Assembly (NCBI RefSeq): GCF_022179765.1
Contig: NZ_BPRE01000017.1
Span: 1 to 64,000 of the forward strand
Source: Methylorubrum suomiense
GTDB lineage: Bacteria; Pseudomonadota; Alphaproteobacteria; Rhizobiales; Beijerinckiaceae
Direction: 5' to 3'
DNA: 64,000 bases
Numbering within the stretch: position 1 is the first letter of the stretch; each line of letters opens with the position of its first letter. Shown one piece after another: positions 39,503 through 49,408 of this stretch. The notes beneath the pieces are model-generated. The model ran no database searches, was not told the DNA's origin, and was given only the letters and a program-made list of their open reading frames with translations. Made by a program: the position numbers and the translations under genes.

Positions 39503-42463
39503 ATGAGCAGGCCAGAAAACGGGCAGATTGCCCAGCGCGATGGCAGCCGCGCTCCGTGGATCCAGTGCCTCGGGCCGATGCCGCCGCTCTCCGATCCGGT
39601 GGCGGCCGAGGCGCGCCTCGCTGAGGTGGCCGAGGCCCTGCCGGCCGAACTCCGCGACGGGCCGGCGCGCGGTCTCATGCTGGCCCTGGCCGAGCACTCG
39701 CCGTTCCTGTGGTCGCTCGCCGCCCGCGACCCCGACCGCCTCGCCCGACTGCTTCGGACGCCGCCCGAGGAATCCGATGCACGCATCCTCCGGGAGCAGC
39801 GGATTGCAGGACGCGGACAGGACGGCGCAGCGCCCGATCTCGAAGCGGTCAGCGAGATCCTGCGCCGGAACCGGGCCGAGCACGCGCTTCTGGTGGCGCT
39901 CGCGGATATCGGCGGGGCGTGGCCGCTGGAACGGATCACCGCGGCGCTCTCGGACTTCGCCGATGCCTCAGTCACGGCGGCCTTCGACGCGCTCCTGTTC
40001 CAGGCCGCCGCCTCCGGACGGTTCCACCCGGCCGACCGTGAGAACCCGCAGGCCGGCTCCGGTCTCGTGGTGCTCGGCCTCGGCAAGCTCGGCGGGCGGG
40101 AGCTCAATTACTCCAGCGATATCGACCTGATCGTCTTCTTCGATCCCGAGATCGCGCCGCTCAAGGAGGGTCTGGAGCCGACGCCGTTCTTCACCCGCCT
40201 CGCGCAGGGCGCGGCCAAGCTCCTGCAGGAGCGGACCCGCGACGGCTATGTCCACCGGGTCGATTACCGGCTCCGCCCCGATCCCGGCTCGACGCCGACG
40301 GCGCTCAGCCTCGCCTCGGCCTATGTCTATTACGAGACGACCGGGCAGAACTGGGAGCGGGCGGCCTTCATCAAGGCCCGGCCGATCGCCGGCGACATCC
40401 CGGCGGGCGAACAGTTCCTGGCCGAACTGACGCCCTTCATCTGGCGCAAGTATTTCGACTTCGCGGCGATCGCCGACGTGCACGCGATGAAGCGCCAGAT
40501 CCACGCCGTGCGCGGCCACGAGGCGCTCGCCGTCGCCGGTCACGACATCAAGCTCGGGCGCGGCGGCATCCGCGAGATCGAGTTCTTCGTGCAGACCCAG
40601 CAGCTCGTCTTCGGCGGACGGCGCCCGATCCTGCGCGGGTGCTCCACCGTCCCGATGCTGGCGCGCCTCCACGACGATGGCTGGATCTCGCAGGAGGCGC
40701 GCGACGAACTCGGAGCGGCCTACACCTTCCTGCGGACCATCGAACACCGGCTCCAGATGGTGCGCGACGAGCAGACCCAGCGCCTGCCGACCGATCCGGC
40801 CGAGCTCGACGCCTTTGCCCGCTTCGCCGGATTTCCCGACCGGCCCGCCTTCGAGGCCGCCCTGCTCGGTCATGCGCGGCGGGTCCAGGCCCATTACGCC
40901 CTGCTGTTCGAGGCGGCCCCCGACCTGTCGTCGGAGGTGGGCGACCTTGTCTTCAGCGGCGCGGCCGACGATCCGGCAACCCTGGCGACCTTGCGCAGCC
41001 TCGGCTTCCGCGAACCGGAGACGGTGGCCGAGACCGTGCGCGGCTGGCATTTCGGCCGCCGCGCCGCGGTGCGCAGCCCCCGCGCCCGCGAGGTGCTCAC
41101 GGAACTCGTGCCCGCGCTTCTGAAGGCCTTGTCCGGCACGCCGGATCCGGATGCGGCTCTGGCCAATCTCGACCGGGCCTTCGGCCGCATGCCGGCGGCC
41201 GTCGAACTCCTCACCATCCTGCGCGAGCATGAGCGGCTGCGGCTGCTCTTCGCCGACCTCCTGGGCAGCGCGCCGCGGCTCGCCGGCACCGTCGCCTTCA
41301 GCCCACACGTGCTCGACGCGGTGATCGACCCGGATTTCGGCGATCCCGTCATCGATCCCGCCGGCATCGCCGCCCATTACCGGGCGTTGCTCGGCCGCCC
41401 GGACGACCACGAGATCTTTCTCGACCGCAGCCGCGATGCGGCGCGTCAGCTTCGCTTCGTGGCCGGTGCCCGGCTTCTCTCCGGCATCCTGACACCCCAG
41501 GGCGCGGGCGAGGCCTTCTCGGCCATTGCCGACGCGGCGATCGCCACGGCTTTGGAAACGGTCGCGGCGAAGTTCCTCGCGGAGCACGGCGCGGTGCCGG
41601 GGGGGCGGATCGTCGTCATCGGCTATGGCCGCCTCGGCAGCCGACAGCTGACGGCGGAGTCCGATCTCGATCTCGTCGTGCTCTACGATTTCGACCCGGA
41701 CGACCGCACCAGCGCCGGCCCCAAGCCCCTGGACGCGGCGGTGGCCTATAATCGGCTGACGCAGCGCCTGGTCGCCGCCTTGACGGCCCCGACCCGGCGC
41801 GGCCTGCTCTACGAGGTCGATCTCCGCCTGCGGCCCGGCGGCGGCCAGGGCGCGACGGCGACGCAATTCCGCAGCTTCAAAGCCTATCAGAGCGAGGAGG
41901 CGGAGCTGTGGGAGCACATGGCGCTCACCCGTGCCCGGGTGATCGCGGGCGACGCCACGCTTGCCGCGGATGCCGCGGCGGTGATCGACGAAGCCCTGCG
42001 CCGCCCCCGCGACGCGCAGAGCGTCTATCGTGCCGTGCGCGACATGCGCGCCACCGTGGAGCGCGAGAAGGGCGATCACGGCCCCCTCGATCTGAAGCTC
42101 ACTCCCGGCGGCCTGCTCGATCTCGATTTCCTGGGCCAAGCCCTGGTGCTCGCCCATGCCCACGACCATCCCGATCTGATCGGCCTCGACGCCCCCGCCC
42201 TGTTCAAGCGGGCGGCGCAAGCCGGCCTGCTCGAGGGCGGCGAGGCGGAGGCGTTGGGCCGCGCCTACCGCCTTCTCGACGACGTGCATCACTGGCAGCG
42301 CCTGATGGTCGAGGGCGATCCGACCCAAGCCTCCCCCGTGGCGATGGCGCGCCTCGCCCGCGCGGCCAACCTTCCCGACGCGAAGGCCCTCGCGGCTCAG
42401 CTGGAGGCCGAGCGGCTCGAGGTCCGCGCCATCTTCGACCGTCGCCTCGGCAGGCCGGGGTGA
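39503..42463 (+). CDS. glnE: Bifunctional glutamine synthetase adenylyltransferase/deadenylase GlnE
   Basis: GlnE adds and removes AMP on glutamine synthetase under PII control. The 986-aa protein has both nucleotidyltransferase halves: the N-terminal adenylyl-removing domain with GKLGGRELNYSSDIDLIVFF (about 193-212) and the C-terminal adenylylating one with GYGRLGSRQLTAESDLDLVV (about 706-725), and a PII-linked helical region between them. I prefer ATG 39503 over the earlier ATG 39410 because the extra 31 residues are Arg-rich and overlap the kinase end. Confidence 0.97.
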   Translation: MSRPENGQIAQRDGSRAPWIQCLGPMPPLSDPVAAEARLAEVAEALPAELRDGPARGLMLALAEHSPFLWSLAARDPDRLARLLRTPPEESDARILREQRIAGRGQDGAAPDLEAVSEILRRNRAEHALLVALADIGGAWPLERITAALSDFADASVTAAFDALLFQAAASGRFHPADRENPQAGSGLVVLGLGKLGGRELNYSSDIDLIVFFDPEIAPLKEGLEPTPFFTRLAQGAAKLLQERTRDGYVHRVDYRLRPDPGSTPTALSLASAYVYYETTGQNWERAAFIKARPIAGDIPAGEQFLAELTPFIWRKYFDFAAIADVHAMKRQIHAVRGHEALAVAGHDIKLGRGGIREIEFFVQTQQLVFGGRRPILRGCSTVPMLARLHDDGWISQEARDELGAAYTFLRTIEHRLQMVRDEQTQRLPTDPAELDAFARFAGFPDRPAFEAALLGHARRVQAHYALLFEAAPDLSSEVGDLVFSGAADDPATLATLRSLGFREPETVAETVRGWHFGRRAAVRSPRAREVLTELVPALLKALSGTPDPDAALANLDRAFGRMPAAVELLTILREHERLRLLFADLLGSAPRLAGTVAFSPHVLDAVIDPDFGDPVIDPAGIAAHYRALLGRPDDHEIFLDRSRDAARQLRFVAGARLLSGILTPQGAGEAFSAIADAAIATALETVAAKFLAEHGAVPGGRIVVIGYGRLGSRQLTAESDLDLVVLYDFDPDDRTSAGPKPLDAAVAYNRLTQRLVAALTAPTRRGLLYEVDLRLRPGGGQGATATQFRSFKAYQSEEAELWEHMALTRARVIAGDATLAADAAAVIDEALRRPRDAQSVYRAVRDMRATVEREKGDHGPLDLKLTPGGLLDLDFLGQALVLAHAHDHPDLIGLDAPALFKRAAQAGLLEGGEAEALGRAYRLLDDVHHWQRLMVEGDPTQASPVAMARLARAANLPDAKALAAQLEAERLEVRAIFDRRLGRPG

Positions 42464-42479
42464 GACGAAGGCGGGAGTG

Positions 42480-43688
42480 TCAGCCTGGCAGGACCGGTGA
42501 CTTGTCCGTGGGCAGGCCGTCGATCGAGGCGCGGTCGATCCGGGTATGGGCCTGCACCAAGGCGTGCGGCGTCAGCGCCATCCATTGCCGCAGGGAGAGA
42601 TCGGCGTAGCGCGGACTCTTGAACATCTCGAGGAAGACCAGCGGTTCGGTGCCGGTGTTCTCGATGTAGTGGCCCATGGCGAAGGGCACGTAGCCGACGT
42701 CGCCGCCGCGATAGTCGAAGGTTCGGGCCTTCGCTTCGGAGCCGAACACGGTCATCCGCCCCTGGCCCGAGAGGTAGTATTGCCACTCGTCGCCGTTGGG
42801 GTGCCAGTGCAGCTCGCGCAGGCCCCCCGGTTCCAGTTCCACCAAGGCCGCCGCAATGGTCGCGGAGGCCGGAAAGACCGAAGAATCGGTGATCCGTACC
42901 GTTCCACCGCGGCTGCGGATCGGCTCCTGCGCCAGCATGCGATGGCTGAACTTTTGCGGCACCGGGCCGGCCCCACCCATCCGGTCCTCCGCCAGCGGTC
43001 CCGGCTTCGGCCCGGGGAAGATGTAGAGTTCCTTCTCCGGCAGGCCGGCGAGGGCGCTCTCCGGCAACCCGAGATTCTTGGCGATGACGTCGCGGGGCGT
43101 ATGCGCCAGCCAGTCGCTGATGAGAAAGGTCGAATCCTCGGAGAAGCCGCCGTCATCGAACACGAGCAGGAACTCGCAGCCGTCGATCTCGCTCTCCAGA
43201 CCCTGGATCGAATGCGGGATACCGCTGGGGAAGTACCAGAGGTCGCCCTCGCCGACATCGTCGGCGAAGGTCCGTCCCGCCGGGTCGATGGCGGTGATGC
43301 GGGCCCGACCCTTGATCATGTAGGCCCACTCCGCCTCCTTGTGCCAGTGCATCTCGCGCACCGCATTGGCCTTGAGCCGCATGTTCACGCCGGCCATGGC
43401 CTTGGAGATCGGGAGTTCGCGGATGGTGGTCTGCCGGGCCCAACCGCCATCCTCCAGCCGCATATGACTGTCGGCGAACGACCATTTCAGGTTCGGCATG
43501 GTGCCGTGATCGGTCTGCGGCGGGTGGAGGGTGAACGGCTCCTGCGCCTCGCGGGACGGGTTGCGCGGGCCGAGGATGTCGGCACCTTTCGAGCTCTCGG
43601 CGGCCCGTGCGCCGCCGGCTTTCCACGCGATTCCGCTGGCGACCCCACCGGCGGCGGCGATGAGGCTGCGGCGTGAAACATCGGTCAT
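42480..43688 (-). CDS. oxdC: Oxalate decarboxylase, Tat-exported bicupin
   Basis: OxdC splits oxalate into formate and CO2 using manganese. The 402-aa protein has a twin-arginine signal (RRSLIAAAGG, residues 6-15). Cupin 1 binds metal through H114, H116, E120 and H159, and has the lid SEDST at 183-187, where E184 is the decarboxylase-specific acid. Cupin 2 has H294, H296, E301 and H340. The lid SE-x-ST separates decarboxylase from oxalate oxidase. Formate is a natural substrate for a methylotroph. It converges with glnE. Confidence 0.92.
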   Translation of the reverse strand: MTDVSRRSLIAAAGGVASGIAWKAGGARAAESSKGADILGPRNPSREAQEPFTLHPPQTDHGTMPNLKWSFADSHMRLEDGGWARQTTIRELPISKAMAGVNMRLKANAVREMHWHKEAEWAYMIKGRARITAIDPAGRTFADDVGEGDLWYFPSGIPHSIQGLESEIDGCEFLLVFDDGGFSEDSTFLISDWLAHTPRDVIAKNLGLPESALAGLPEKELYIFPGPKPGPLAEDRMGGAGPVPQKFSHRMLAQEPIRSRGGTVRITDSSVFPASATIAAALVELEPGGLRELHWHPNGDEWQYYLSGQGRMTVFGSEAKARTFDYRGGDVGYVPFAMGHYIENTGTEPLVFLEMFKSPRYADLSLRQWMALTPHALVQAHTRIDRASIDGLPTDKSPVLPG

Positions 43689-43843
43689 GGCGGTCCCCGG
43701 ATGAACCCTGTGGTCCGGGGTAACGGCGCGGACCGCCGCCGGATCGACGGGGGCCGATCACGACATCCGGCGCAGGCTGCCCACGACGATGGTTGCACGC
43801 CCATATCTTGCGGGCGCCCCGCCTCGGCCCCTAATCTCCCGCG

Positions 43844-44737
43844 ATGAACGTCGTCGCGATCGACTTCGAGACCGCCAACGAGCGGCGCGACAGCGCCTGT
43901 GCGGTCGGGCTCGCCTGGATCGAGGGCGGTCGCGTCGTGCGGCGGGAATCGCGGCTGATCCGGCCGCCGCAGATGCGGTTCTCCCCGGGCAACATCCGCA
44001 TCCACGGGATCCTGCCCGCCGACGTCCGCGACGCGCCGACCTTCCCGGAGGCGATGGCGCCGTTCCTGCCCGATCTCGCGGGCGGCCTCGTGCTCGCCCA
44101 CAATGCCGGCTTCGACATGGGCGTGCTGGCTGCCTCGCTCGGCGCCTACGGCGAGCCGGTGCCGACCCTGACCGGCCATTGCACGCTGCAGATCGCCCGG
44201 CGCATCTTTCCGGATCCGGCCGGCTGTGGGCTGTCGAAGGTCGCGGGCCGCCTCGGCATCCGTTTCGAGCACCATGATGCGGGCGAGGACGCCTTTGCCT
44301 GCGCCGAGATCGCCCTCGCCGCCGTGCGCGAGACCGGCGCCCGCGATGTGCCCGACCTCGTCCGCGGTCTCGGCCTCACCCCGATCCGCGCCATCAACGC
44401 GCCCCGCCGCGACCTCGTCCGCTCGACCTCGGCCCGGGCGCTGCGGGTGGCGGGCGTCACGCCCCCGGTCGCGGCGGCGGATCTACGCTTCTCCCTGCGC
44501 GGCAGCACCGGCAACCGCTACGTGGTGGTGTTCGAGGAGAGCGCGGGCGGACCCTATCTGCGCTGCTCCTGCCCGGCGGGCACCCATCGTCGCCGCTGCC
44601 GCCACGTCGACGCGCTGGTCGACGGGGACATCACCGACCTGATCTCAAACAATCCCGAGGACGTGGAGCGCCTGCGCCTGCGCATCGGGGATGCGACGGT
44701 CGGCCCGGTGCGGATCAAGGGCGCGGCGGCGGCGTGA
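43844..44737 (+). CDS. DEDDh 3'-5' exonuclease fused to a SWIM zinc finger
   Basis: The exonuclease domain (residues 2-165) has D7-x-E9 (IDFETAN), D91 in HNAGFD, and H144-x4-D149 (HHDAGED), like DnaQ and DNA polymerase III epsilon. After a linker, a C-terminal beta segment carries the SWIM signature CSC (C241/C243) and C252-x-H254 in CPAGTHRRRCRH. SWIM fingers bind DNA or protein. Most DnaQ-type proteins lack this module. It is expected to be a DNA-trimming or repair enzyme and is monocistronic. Confidence 0.8.
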   Translation: MNVVAIDFETANERRDSACAVGLAWIEGGRVVRRESRLIRPPQMRFSPGNIRIHGILPADVRDAPTFPEAMAPFLPDLAGGLVLAHNAGFDMGVLAASLGAYGEPVPTLTGHCTLQIARRIFPDPAGCGLSKVAGRLGIRFEHHDAGEDAFACAEIALAAVRETGARDVPDLVRGLGLTPIRAINAPRRDLVRSTSARALRVAGVTPPVAAADLRFSLRGSTGNRYVVVFEESAGGPYLRCSCPAGTHRRRCRHVDALVDGDITDLISNNPEDVERLRLRIGDATVGPVRIKGAAAA

Positions 44738-44749
44738 GGCCGCCGACGC

Positions 44750-47700
44750 CTACGGCCGCACGCCCGGCGGCGTGATGTCGAGGGGCGCGGGAGTCTCCGG
44801 TGACGGCTCCGCGTCCTGTCGGGCGCGACGGGCCAAATCCTCCACCTCGCGCTGGCGGCGCGCCGTATCCTCGGCCTCGCGCTGACGCCGGGCGGCCTCC
44901 TCGGCGGCCTGCTGCGCCTTGATACGCGCCAGACGCGCCGCCTCCTCGGCCGCGGCCCGCGCGCGGTCCATCTCGATGCGGGCGCGGCGGCGTTGGCGCT
45001 CGGCCTGGTCGGCATCGAACAGCTCGATCTTCTCGAGCTCGCGCTGGAGCACCAGGGCGGCGAGGCCCGTCGTCAACGGGGCGGCATCGACGCGGCGCTC
45101 GGGAGCGCCGAGCGGACCGGAAAAGCCGAGCTGGACGGCAGGCGGCGCACCGGACCAGCCCTTCGGCGCCGACAGGCTGGTGAGAATTCCCTTGGCGTCG
45201 AGGCTTCCGCTGCGCAGATCGACCCCGAAGGTGCCGTTCCAGCGGGCGGGTCCGAGATCGAGCCCGAACGGGGCGGAACGCAGCATGCCGCCGACCAGAG
45301 TGACGGCGGCGGTCGCCGGTCCCTTGGCGACGAGCGGTGCGGCGGAGAACTCTTCCGAGACGAGCGCCTGGGGGCGGCCGTCGCGCAGGGGATCGTCCTC
45401 GGCCAGTGCCCGGACGAGCGCCCGGTCGAGGGCGGCAGGATCGGCCTCGGGCAGGCGGATCTGTGAAAGCCGGATGTCGCCATTGCCGGAGAGATCGTCG
45501 GTGAGCGCAGCGGGGTTCGGGCCGGAGGCGCTGAAGCGCAATCCCCCGGACAATGTCGCGGCGAGGCGTCCGCCCTCGACGATCTGGGCGAGGTTCACGT
45601 CCGACAGCGTGGCTTCCCCCGAGACCGAGGCGGCACCGGCCGGCCGCGTCACCGTCACGCTCGCGCCGATCCGCCCGCCGCCGAGGCCGGCGGTGAGGTC
45701 GCCGATGCGAAGGGCATCGCCCTCGCGGAGCAACCGGAAGGCCGCCGCCTCGGCGACATATCCGCGGCCAAGATCCAGTCGGCCGATCTTGAGATCGAGA
45801 TTGGCCCGCGGCAGATCCGGCGCCGGGGCGAACCGGGTGCCCCGGGGGTCCGTGGGCAGGATCAGGGCGGTGGTCAGGGCCGGCAGGGAAAGCCGTCCGA
45901 GGGACACCGCGCCCGTCACCGCCCCATCCTGATGGCGGTCGAGGGCAGCGGTGATGTCGGATCCGGCGGCCTGACCCGTCAGATCGAGATGCAGCGCCTC
46001 GCCCCGACGCGACAGGGCAAGGGTGCCCGAAGCGGGTAAGGGTCCGGCGCCGGACACCGCTGCACCGGTCAGGGCTAGATAGGGCGTGAGGTCGGTGCCT
46101 TCGATTCGGACCTCCCCCGAGAGCGGGGGGCGACCGGACACATCGAGCAGAATCGGCTTTTGCGAGGCGAGGCTCAGGCCCGGAAACGCTCCCTCGATCG
46201 TGAGGGCCAGGGGTGCCACGACCGGCGCCATGACCGGCGCCACCTCCAGCGCGAGGCGCTCCTCGTTCGGCCGAGTCGTCTCCGCCCCGGGCGACCGCGT
46301 GCCGGACAAGCGCAGGCGGGCGGGTTGGCGCAACGCGGCGAGGTCGTCGCGACCGAACCAGAGGCCGGCCCGGGCCACGTCGAGCCGGGCGGCGAGATTG
46401 TCGATCCGTCCGGCCCGGATCAGAGCCGAAGCCTCGATCTCGCCGCCGCCGGCTTTGCCGCGGGCCTGGGCGCGCAAGGCATCGGCCTCGCCGGATTCCC
46501 GCTCGAGCGTCAGATCGAGATCGAGCCCGGCCTCGCGGAAGGCGCGGGGCACCAGCCGCGCCTCCGCCAGGAAGCCGCGTTCCAGCAGCGCCAGGAGGGG
46601 GGCAGCCTTGGGTGCGGAGACCCGGCCCTCGATCTTGCCCGAACCGTCCGGGGCGATGCGGCCGGCGAGCTTGGCGCTGGCCCCGGCGAGATCGGCAATC
46701 TCCAGGCTGTCGACGACGAGGCTCGCCCCATCGGATTGCAGCCGCACCATGATGGTGCCGCCCGCCCCACCCGAGGCGCCGTAGCGGACGTCGCGGGCGC
46801 TGAGCGTCAGGCCGAGGTCGTGCCGGTCGAGGCTTTCCATCAGACGGCTGGCCGGGGGCAGTTCGGCGATATCGATGCCGTTGGCCGCGATCTGCGCCTC
46901 CAGCCGACCGCGCCGTCCGGCCTGCGGGCGGGTGTAGGCGGCGTTGCCCGTGACCCGCACCGGGCCCAGCGCCAAGCGCAGATTGCGCAGGGACAGGTCG
47001 GTAGCGGTGGAGGACAGGTCGGCCCCGAGGTCGAGCGCCCGCCCGTCGAGCAGCGAGGCGACGGCATCCTCCGCGCCGAGCCGCCCGAGATAGCGCCCGA
47101 GACCCTCGGAGTTGCGCGCGGCGATGTCGAGATGGCCGGTGAAGCGGGCCGAGGCGGAGAGATCGATCTCTCCGGTCGCCGAGACGGTGGCGGCGCCCGG
47201 AGCCAGCCCCGAGAAGCGGCGCAGCACCAATCCGCCGGATCGATCGAACGTGCCGCGGAACGCCACGTCGGACCAAATTTCGAGACCGAGCGCCACGCTC
47301 TCGGCCTTGAGATCGAGGTCGAGCATCATCGGCAGCGAAGGGGCGAGGCCGCCCGCGCCTCGCGACAGCAGCGCCCGGCCGCCCGGCGTCAGCAGCAGCC
47401 CGTCGAGGTCGAGACGGCGGGTGCGCAGGTCCAGCCCGGCGCGGGCCGCCCGCCAATCGATCCGACCGGTGCCCGACAGGCGCGCCGCCTTGCCGCCCGG
47501 ATCGAGTTCGAGTTCCACGCTCTTGGCGTTCACGACCGTGCCGCGCGCCTCGAACTTTCCGGCAAGCGTCAACGGGAGGTAATCGCCCGCCGCCTGGACC
47601 GGAGGACCGACGGTGAGCTTCGCCGAGCCCTCGGCTTCGGGCACGAGGCCGCGGCGGGCCTGCGCCCCCCCCTCGACGGCCTCCGGCTTGAAGGTGAGGC

Positions 47701-48397
47701 GGGCATCGGCCTCGAGTCGCGGCAGCGTGTCGCCGCCGCCGGTGAACTTCAGATTGAGCGTGCCATCCGACGTCACGACGCCGGTGGCGAGGTGAAATGG
47801 GCTTCCCGCCACCATCCCCTCGGCGAGCCACGGCCCGGCCAAGTTGGGGGCGCGCAGCCGCACGTCATCGGCGGCCCAGATCTCGCTCGGCTCCGCGCCG
47901 TCGCGCCACGTCGCGACGGAGAGGTGACGGACGGTGAGCGCCTCGATGACCACGTCCCGGCGCGGCGTCTCGCCGCCGCGCGGCAGAAGCAGGGCGTCGT
48001 CGGCCACCGGCAGGGTGACGCGGGCCCGTTCGATGGACGTGCGCGTGAAGCGCACCTCGCTCTTGAGCAGGGGCGAGAGGGCGATTTCCGCATCGACCTG
48101 CCGGGCTTCGAGGGATGGTCCGTCCTCGGCACCGAGGCGCAATTGGTCGAGGCGGAGATGCGGGGAGGGCAGGAGCCGCAGATCGATCGCGCCTGCGCTG
48201 GAAGCCGGTGTGCCGAGGGATTGCGCGATCGCCCGGTCGATCAGCGCGCGCTGGCCCGACCAGTCGATGAAGGGCGGCACGGCGAGCGCCGCCACGAGGA
48301 TCAGCACGACGGCGCCCGCGAGCGCGGTCAGGAGGTCACGCACCGATTTCGCTTTCGCCTCGCCTGCACAGCCCAGGCGCATCCGATCGAGGCGCAC
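44750..48397 (-). CDS. AsmA family envelope protein
   Basis: AsmA-like proteins are inner-membrane anchored and span the periplasm, probably moving phospholipid to the outer membrane. The 1215-aa protein has one N-terminal helix (about 22-43, LLTALAGAVVLILVAALAVP), a very long beta-rich body, and the AsmA C-terminal pattern (RFSASGPNPAALTDDLSGNG near 975). It ends in a charged Arg/Glu/Ala coiled coil of about 75 residues. Start may be ATG 48397, ATG 48382 or GTG 48343; the last would place the membrane helix nearest the N-terminus. Confidence 0.9.
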   Translation of the reverse strand: MRLDRMRLGCAGEAKAKSVRDLLTALAGAVVLILVAALAVPPFIDWSGQRALIDRAIAQSLGTPASSAGAIDLRLLPSPHLRLDQLRLGAEDGPSLEARQVDAEIALSPLLKSEVRFTRTSIERARVTLPVADDALLLPRGGETPRRDVVIEALTVRHLSVATWRDGAEPSEIWAADDVRLRAPNLAGPWLAEGMVAGSPFHLATGVVTSDGTLNLKFTGGGDTLPRLEADARLTFKPEAVEGGAQARRGLVPEAEGSAKLTVGPPVQAAGDYLPLTLAGKFEARGTVVNAKSVELELDPGGKAARLSGTGRIDWRAARAGLDLRTRRLDLDGLLLTPGGRALLSRGAGGLAPSLPMMLDLDLKAESVALGLEIWSDVAFRGTFDRSGGLVLRRFSGLAPGAATVSATGEIDLSASARFTGHLDIAARNSEGLGRYLGRLGAEDAVASLLDGRALDLGADLSSTATDLSLRNLRLALGPVRVTGNAAYTRPQAGRRGRLEAQIAANGIDIAELPPASRLMESLDRHDLGLTLSARDVRYGASGGAGGTIMVRLQSDGASLVVDSLEIADLAGASAKLAGRIAPDGSGKIEGRVSAPKAAPLLALLERGFLAEARLVPRAFREAGLDLDLTLERESGEADALRAQARGKAGGGEIEASALIRAGRIDNLAARLDVARAGLWFGRDDLAALRQPARLRLSGTRSPGAETTRPNEERLALEVAPVMAPVVAPLALTIEGAFPGLSLASQKPILLDVSGRPPLSGEVRIEGTDLTPYLALTGAAVSGAGPLPASGTLALSRRGEALHLDLTGQAAGSDITAALDRHQDGAVTGAVSLGRLSLPALTTALILPTDPRGTRFAPAPDLPRANLDLKIGRLDLGRGYVAEAAAFRLLREGDALRIGDLTAGLGGGRIGASVTVTRPAGAASVSGEATLSDVNLAQIVEGGRLAATLSGGLRFSASGPNPAALTDDLSGNGDIRLSQIRLPEADPAALDRALVRALAEDDPLRDGRPQALVSEEFSAAPLVAKGPATAAVTLVGGMLRSAPFGLDLGPARWNGTFGVDLRSGSLDAKGILTSLSAPKGWSGAPPAVQLGFSGPLGAPERRVDAAPLTTGLAALVLQRELEKIELFDADQAERQRRRARIEMDRARAAAEEAARLARIKAQQAAEEAARRQREAEDTARRQREVEDLARRARQDAEPSPETPAPLDITPPGVRP

Positions 48398-48595
48398 CGC
48401 CGGAGCGACGGCACAACCTCACGGGCGGCCATAGCACAGGCGGTGCGAGGCTCGCATCTCAAGCTCGGCGATGGCGATGTTAGGCAACAGTTGTCTCTCG
48501 GCCCGGTCGCTCTTTGGGTTCTGCCTGCTCTCGCCTCGACGGCGCTTCTATCGGACGATGGATGCAGGCGCAGCTTCGATCCGAGATGCCCTATC

Positions 48596-49408
48596 TCATG
48601 ATCGGGCGGATGCTGTTTTCCGCGGCAGGATGAACGGACGCCCGCCCTCTTGCACCTGTCCGACGCGCCAGGGAACGCCGAACACCGCGGCGACGAGTTC
48701 GTCGCGCATCACCGTGGCGGGCGTGCCCCGCGCGACGATCCGGCCCGCCTGCATCACCACCAGGGTATCGGCATAGGCCGCGGCGAGGTTGAGATCGTGC
48801 AGGATCGCGACGATCGCCGTACCGGTCGCGGCCAGTTCGGCGGCGACATCGAGAAGTGCCGTCTGGTGACGCAGATCGAGGCTCGCGGTCGGCTCGTCGA
48901 GGAACAGCACCTGCTGCATGGCCAGCGTCCGGCCAGCGGCAAGCTGGCACAGCGCCCGGGCGAACTGGACCCGCGCCTGCTCGCCGCCCGAGAGCGTCGG
49001 ATAGGCCTGATGCGCGAGATGATCCGCATCGGCCCGGCGGAGACTGTCATCGACGATAGCGTCCCGCGCGCGCCGGCTGAGGCCGCGGCCGATGCCGTCG
49101 AGGCCGATCCGTGCGAGCTGGGCGGCGGAGAAGGGAAAGGCGAGCCTCTGGGCCTGCGGCATCACCGCCCGCATCACCGCGAGCCGCCAGGGCGGGATCG
49201 CGCCGATCGGCTCGCCTCCGTAGCGGACGCCGCCGCGGCTCGGCGTCAGCTCGCCGCTCAGCAGCCGCAGCAGGGTGGATTTCCCGGCGCCGTTGGGCCC
49301 GACGATGGCGTGGATCCGGCCCGGCTCGATCGTCAGATCAATGTCTTCCACAAGGTGGCGCCCCGCCACCGCGTAGGCGAGACCGTCGGCGCGAAGGCAT
49401 TCAGGCAT
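48596..49408 (-). CDS. hmuV: HmuV, haem ABC transporter ATP-binding protein
   Basis: The 270-aa ATPase has Walker A GPNGAGKSTLLRL (about 35-47), signature LSGGEQARVQFARAL and Walker B VLFLDEPTASLD. The short insertion LCQLAAGRTLAMQQVLFLDE is characteristic of HmuV/HemV. I use ATG 49408, 8 nt inside hmuU; the open frame upstream is an extension. It powers HmuU for haem entry to the cytoplasm. Confidence 0.9.
   Translation of the reverse strand: MPECLRADGLAYAVAGRHLVEDIDLTIEPGRIHAIVGPNGAGKSTLLRLLSGELTPSRGGVRYGGEPIGAIPPWRLAVMRAVMPQAQRLAFPFSAAQLARIGLDGIGRGLSRRARDAIVDDSLRRADADHLAHQAYPTLSGGEQARVQFARALCQLAAGRTLAMQQVLFLDEPTASLDLRHQTALLDVAAELAATGTAIVAILHDLNLAAAYADTLVVMQAGRIVARGTPATVMRDELVAAVFGVPWRVGQVQEGGRPFILPRKTASARS

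Noticed and set aside
39968..42328. Long minus-strand frame across glnE
   Set aside because: High G+C makes antisense frames long; glnE on the plus strand has both nucleotidyltransferase motifs.
46160..48601. Plus-strand frame of 813 aa across the AsmA gene
   Set aside because: Composition is that of an antisense shadow, with no domain; the AsmA protein on the minus strand has membrane anchor and family pattern.
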